Source: Lysobacter alkalisoli
GTDB taxonomy: Bacteria; Pseudomonadota; Gammaproteobacteria; Xanthomonadales; Xanthomonadaceae
Direction of reading: 5' to 3'
NCBI RefSeq assembly: GCF_006547045.1
Contig: NZ_CP041242.1
Span: forward strand, 2,552,001 to 2,616,000
Length of the DNA stretch: 64,000 bases
Below the pieces are notes generated by a model. The model did not search any database. It was not told the origin of the DNA and saw only the letters and a program-made list of their open reading frames with translations. Numbering within the stretch: position 1 is the first letter of the stretch; every line of letters begins with the position of its first letter. Made by a program: the position numbers and the translations under genes. Positions 61,457-64,000 of the stretch are shown here, one piece after another.

Positions 61457-62227
61457 GTGAAGGGGATGCCGACGCGGTGTCTGCACGCTTGGTCGCTGTT
61501 GCTGCTGGCAACCTTCGCGTTGCTGGCGACGGGCCAGGACGTCCGTGCCGCCAACCTGCAGGTGGCGCCGACATCGATCACGCTGCAGGCCCGGCAAAGC
61601 GCCGGCGGCCTGACCCTGAGCAACACCGGCAGCGAACCACTGCATGCGCAGCTGCGCGTGTTCCGCTGGACCCAGAATGCCGGCGAGGACGAACTGGAGG
61701 CCACCTCCGACATTGCCCTGAGCCCGCCCATGATCGAGCTGGCTCCGGGCGCCCGGCAACTGGTCCGCATCGTGCGTACCGGGCCCCCGCCCGCCGGCCA
61801 CGAAGCCAGCTACCGGGTCATCGTCGACGAACTTCCGACGGCGGAGCGCGGCGATGGCGGCGAGCCGGCACAACCCTCCCCGCCCGGGCTGCAGTTCGTG
61901 CTGCGCTATTCGATCCCGGTCTTCCTGATGCCCGCCGGCGCGCGCGAGCTGGCGCCGGCCCTGCGGACGCGGCTGGTAGACGGCAACCGCATTGAAATCA
62001 GCAACACCGGCGACGGGCACGCGCAGGTCGCGGATCTCGTGTTCGTCGGGCGCGACGGCCAGCGCATTGCCATCGCGCCCGGACTGTCGGGGTACGTGCT
62101 GCCGGGCCAACGCAAGCGCTGGGAACTGCCAGCCCTCTTCACCACGCCGCCTGATGGCGCGTTCAAGGCAAGGATCAACGGTGAACCGGTCGAACGCACA
62201 CTGGCGCTGGACGCGACGACTCGGTGA
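61457..62227 (+). CDS. Periplasmic pilus chaperone, CsuC-like
   Basis: 256 residues. A signal peptide (LLLLATFALLATGQDVRA|AN) is followed by a PapD-like Ig fold: LQVAPTSITLQARQSAGGLTLSNTGSEPLHAQLRVFRW, PPMIELAPGARQLVRIVR and YRVIVDELP (archaic FGL/sigma type). It delivers pilin subunits to the usher. The GTG at 61457 is taken as start; the ATG at 61466 has AAGGGG too close to serve as its ribosome site. It overlaps the usher gene by 47 nt. Confidence 0.91.
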   Translation: MKGMPTRCLHAWSLLLLATFALLATGQDVRAANLQVAPTSITLQARQSAGGLTLSNTGSEPLHAQLRVFRWTQNAGEDELEATSDIALSPPMIELAPGARQLVRIVRTGPPPAGHEASYRVIVDELPTAERGDGGEPAQPSPPGLQFVLRYSIPVFLMPAGARELAPALRTRLVDGNRIEISNTGDGHAQVADLVFVGRDGQRIAIAPGLSGYVLPGQRKRWELPALFTTPPDGAFKARINGEPVERTLALDATTR

Positions 62228-64000
62228 CGCGCTGCTGCTGACCGTGTTCGCCGTCCCTTTTGCCGACACCGCGGGCGCGCAGCCAACGCGGCACGGAGGC
62301 GACGCAATGAGCGGCGATGCGACCAACGACGACTCCGCGCTCCCGGCAGCAGACATCGACGACGAGACACACGGCGAGACGCTATACCTCGAGGTCGTGC
62401 TCAACCACACCCGCCAGCCGCAACTGGTCCGGTTCGTCCGCCGGACCGGCCGCGACCGGGACTCCCGCTTCTTCGTCCACAGCGACGACCTGCGACGACT
62501 GGGCTTCGTACTGGCAGACCGCAAGGACGACGGAATGCTGGCCCTCGACGAACTCGCCGGCGTCGAGGTCCGCTATGACGTCGCCAGCCAGCGCATCGCC
62601 ATCGATGCGCCGCTGTCGCAGCTTTCGCTGGCGACCACGGTACTCAATGTCCCGGACGGCCTTGCCGCGCCGGTCACTGCGACATCGCCCGGCCTGCTGT
62701 TCAACTACGACCTGTATGCCAGCCACGACGACCGGGGCAGCAGCCAGTTGAGCGTCGCCAGCGAACTGCGCCTGTTCGGCGTCGGACCCGGCGTGTTCAG
62801 CACCTCCACGGTCAGCCGCACCTACCGGACTGGTGGAGACGACGAGCAGGATGGCTGGCGTGGCGATACGGTCCGCCTGGACAGCCGCTGGCAACTGTCG
62901 TTTCCCGAGACCGCGCTCACCCTGAGCGTGGGCGACACCTTCAGCGGCTTCCTCAACTGGACCCGGCCGGTGCGCATGGGCGGCGTACAACTCGGCCGCA
63001 ACTTCAGCCTCCAGCCCTATCGCGTGACCGCGCCATTGCCGGCTTTCCTCGGCGAAGTCGCGGTGCCCTCGGCCGTGGATCTCTATGTCAACGGCATACG
63101 GCAATACAGCGGCGAGTTGCCCACCGGCCCATTCCAGCTGACCACGGTGCCGGGCATCAGCGGCGCGGGCAACGCGCAACTCGTGATCACCGATGCCTTC
63201 GGCCGCACCCGCAGCCTCGACTTTCCGTTCTATTCCACCCAGCAGCTGCTGGCCAGGGGACTGTCGGACTGGTCGGTCAGCATCGGCACGGTCCGCGAAG
63301 ACTACGGCGTCGAGTCGTTCTCGTACGCCAGCGAAGCGGTCGCCAGCGGCAACCTGCGCTACGGCGTCAGCGACCGCTTCACGCTGGAATCGCATGCGGA
63401 AACGGGTGACGGGCTGGTCAACGCCGGACTCGGCGGCGTGTGGCTGGCCGGTCGCGCCGGCGTGGTGAGCGCCTCGCATGCGCGCAGCGTGCTCGACGAT
63501 GAGCGTGGGTCGCAGACGACACTGGGCTACAGCTGGAACAACGGCCGCTTCAACATCTCTGCCGACAGTCAGCGCACCCATGGCGATTATCGCGACATCG
63601 CCTCGTTGTACGGCGCACGTGCGCCCACGGTCAGCGAGCGCGCGTTGGCCGGCTTCACCACCCCGGCACTGGGCAACATCAGTTTCAGTTATGTGCGCTT
63701 GAGCCATCCGGACGTGGACATGGACCTGGCCACGATGCGCTACGCCGGTGTGTTCTGGACGCGCAACTTCGCCCGCGGCTGGTCGGCCAACCTGTCGTAC
63801 AACCAGAACCTGGACGACGACCGTGACCGCAGCCTGTACCTGAGCGTCACCGTTCCGCTGGATCACGACCGCCAGTTCGGCACCTCCTGGCAACGCAGCA
63901 ACCGGCGCGACAACGGCCTGGTCGAGCTTGCACAGCCCGTCCCGGGCGACGGCGGTTTCGGTTGGCGGGTGCAGGTGCGCGACGGCGACGACGGCAGCGG
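62181..64000 (+). CDS. Outer-membrane usher, CsuD-like, C-terminus cut by window edge
   Basis: Open from a GTG at 62181 to the right edge, at least 606 codons. The start lies inside the chaperone gene and gives a convincing signal peptide (RRLGDALLLTVFAVPFADTAGA|Q); AGGA precedes the GTG. The usher N-terminal domain (LYLEVVLNHTRQPQLVRFV) and the beginning of the 24-strand barrel (LFNYDLYASHDDRGSSQLS, FLGEVAVPSAVDLYVNGIRQYSGELPTGPFQLTTVPG) are clear. A shorter start at the ATG at 62307 would lose the signal. Confidence 0.93.
   Translation, partial: MNRSNAHWRWTRRLGDALLLTVFAVPFADTAGAQPTRHGGDAMSGDATNDDSALPAADIDDETHGETLYLEVVLNHTRQPQLVRFVRRTGRDRDSRFFVHSDDLRRLGFVLADRKDDGMLALDELAGVEVRYDVASQRIAIDAPLSQLSLATTVLNVPDGLAAPVTATSPGLLFNYDLYASHDDRGSSQLSVASELRLFGVGPGVFSTSTVSRTYRTGGDDEQDGWRGDTVRLDSRWQLSFPETALTLSVGDTFSGFLNWTRPVRMGGVQLGRNFSLQPYRVTAPLPAFLGEVAVPSAVDLYVNGIRQYSGELPTGPFQLTTVPGISGAGNAQLVITDAFGRTRSLDFPFYSTQQLLARGLSDWSVSIGTVREDYGVESFSYASEAVASGNLRYGVSDRFTLESHAETGDGLVNAGLGGVWLAGRAGVVSASHARSVLDDERGSQTTLGYSWNNGRFNISADSQRTHGDYRDIASLYGARAPTVSERALAGFTTPALGNISFSYVRLSHPDVDMDLATMRYAGVFWTRNFARGWSANLSYNQNLDDDRDRSLYLSVTVPLDHDRQFGTSWQRSNRRDNGLVELAQPVPGDGGFGWRVQVRDGDDGS

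Overview
The window is GC-rich, densely coding and chromosomal. It looks like a gammaproteobacterium of the Lysobacteraceae (Xanthomonadaceae), close to Lysobacter or Luteimonas. The evidence is the gene content and order (murJ-ribF-ileS-lspA-ispH, rplU-rpmA-obgE, glnD-dapD-arsC-dapE), the frequent 4-nt stop/start overlaps, the GTG and TTG starts, and GTAG-type REP palindromes. I see no prophage, insertion sequence, CRISPR array or rRNA operon. Genus-level placement is inference.

Layout. 1-8.3 kb: a secreted subtilisin-like protease (cut by the left edge), ffh, a CcsA-like membrane protein, an AraC/GyrI regulator, radA and a nucleotide-sugar dehydrogenase. 8.5-18.4 kb: tRNA-Thr(CGT), ispH, lspA, ileS, ribF and murJ, then rpsT, then obgE, rpmA and rplU. 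18.7-29.5 kb: uvrA, a hot-dog thioesterase, a DUF4139 lipoprotein, two crotonases, a sulfurtransferase-Nudix-DUF1289 operon, an atypical FKBP and nth. 29.8-37.4 kb: a phosphate locus, with an OprO/OprP-type porin divergent from two tandem pstS genes, then pstC, pstA, pstB and phoU, with Pho-box-like repeats. 37.6-39.7 kb: an EGKCG-repeat RiPP metallophore operon (hvfA-hvfB-hvfC) behind an ECF-like promoter. 39.8-47.8 kb: RNase T, SugE under a guanidine-II riboswitch, rlmB, RNase R, tRNA-Leu(CAG), parC and tpm. 47.8-54.6 kb: a Tat-exported threonine-aldolase-like enzyme, a frameshifted alpha/beta hydrolase, asnB behind an Asn-codon leader-peptide attenuator, and a penicillin-acylase-family hydrolase. 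54.7-60.7 kb: dapE, an ArsC-like protein, dapD, glnD and map. 60.9-64 kb: the start of a CsuA/CsuC/CsuD-like chaperone-usher pilus operon that runs off the right edge.

The most rewarding observations are these. (1) Upstream of asnB a 38-codon reading frame with Asn codons clustered near its end is followed by mutually exclusive antiterminator and terminator pairings. (2) The HvfABC operon carries eight EGKCG motifs. (3) A family of dispersed long inverted repeats has arms that differ between copies yet stay self-complementary. (4) A REP-like palindrome lies in frame inside rnr. (5) Three genes, and probably a fourth, are broken by the same kind of one-base deletion. That pattern suggests sequencing error at least as much as real pseudogenes.

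Long open frames antisense to uvrA, rnr, parC, glnD and ileS are high-GC shadows and are not annotated.
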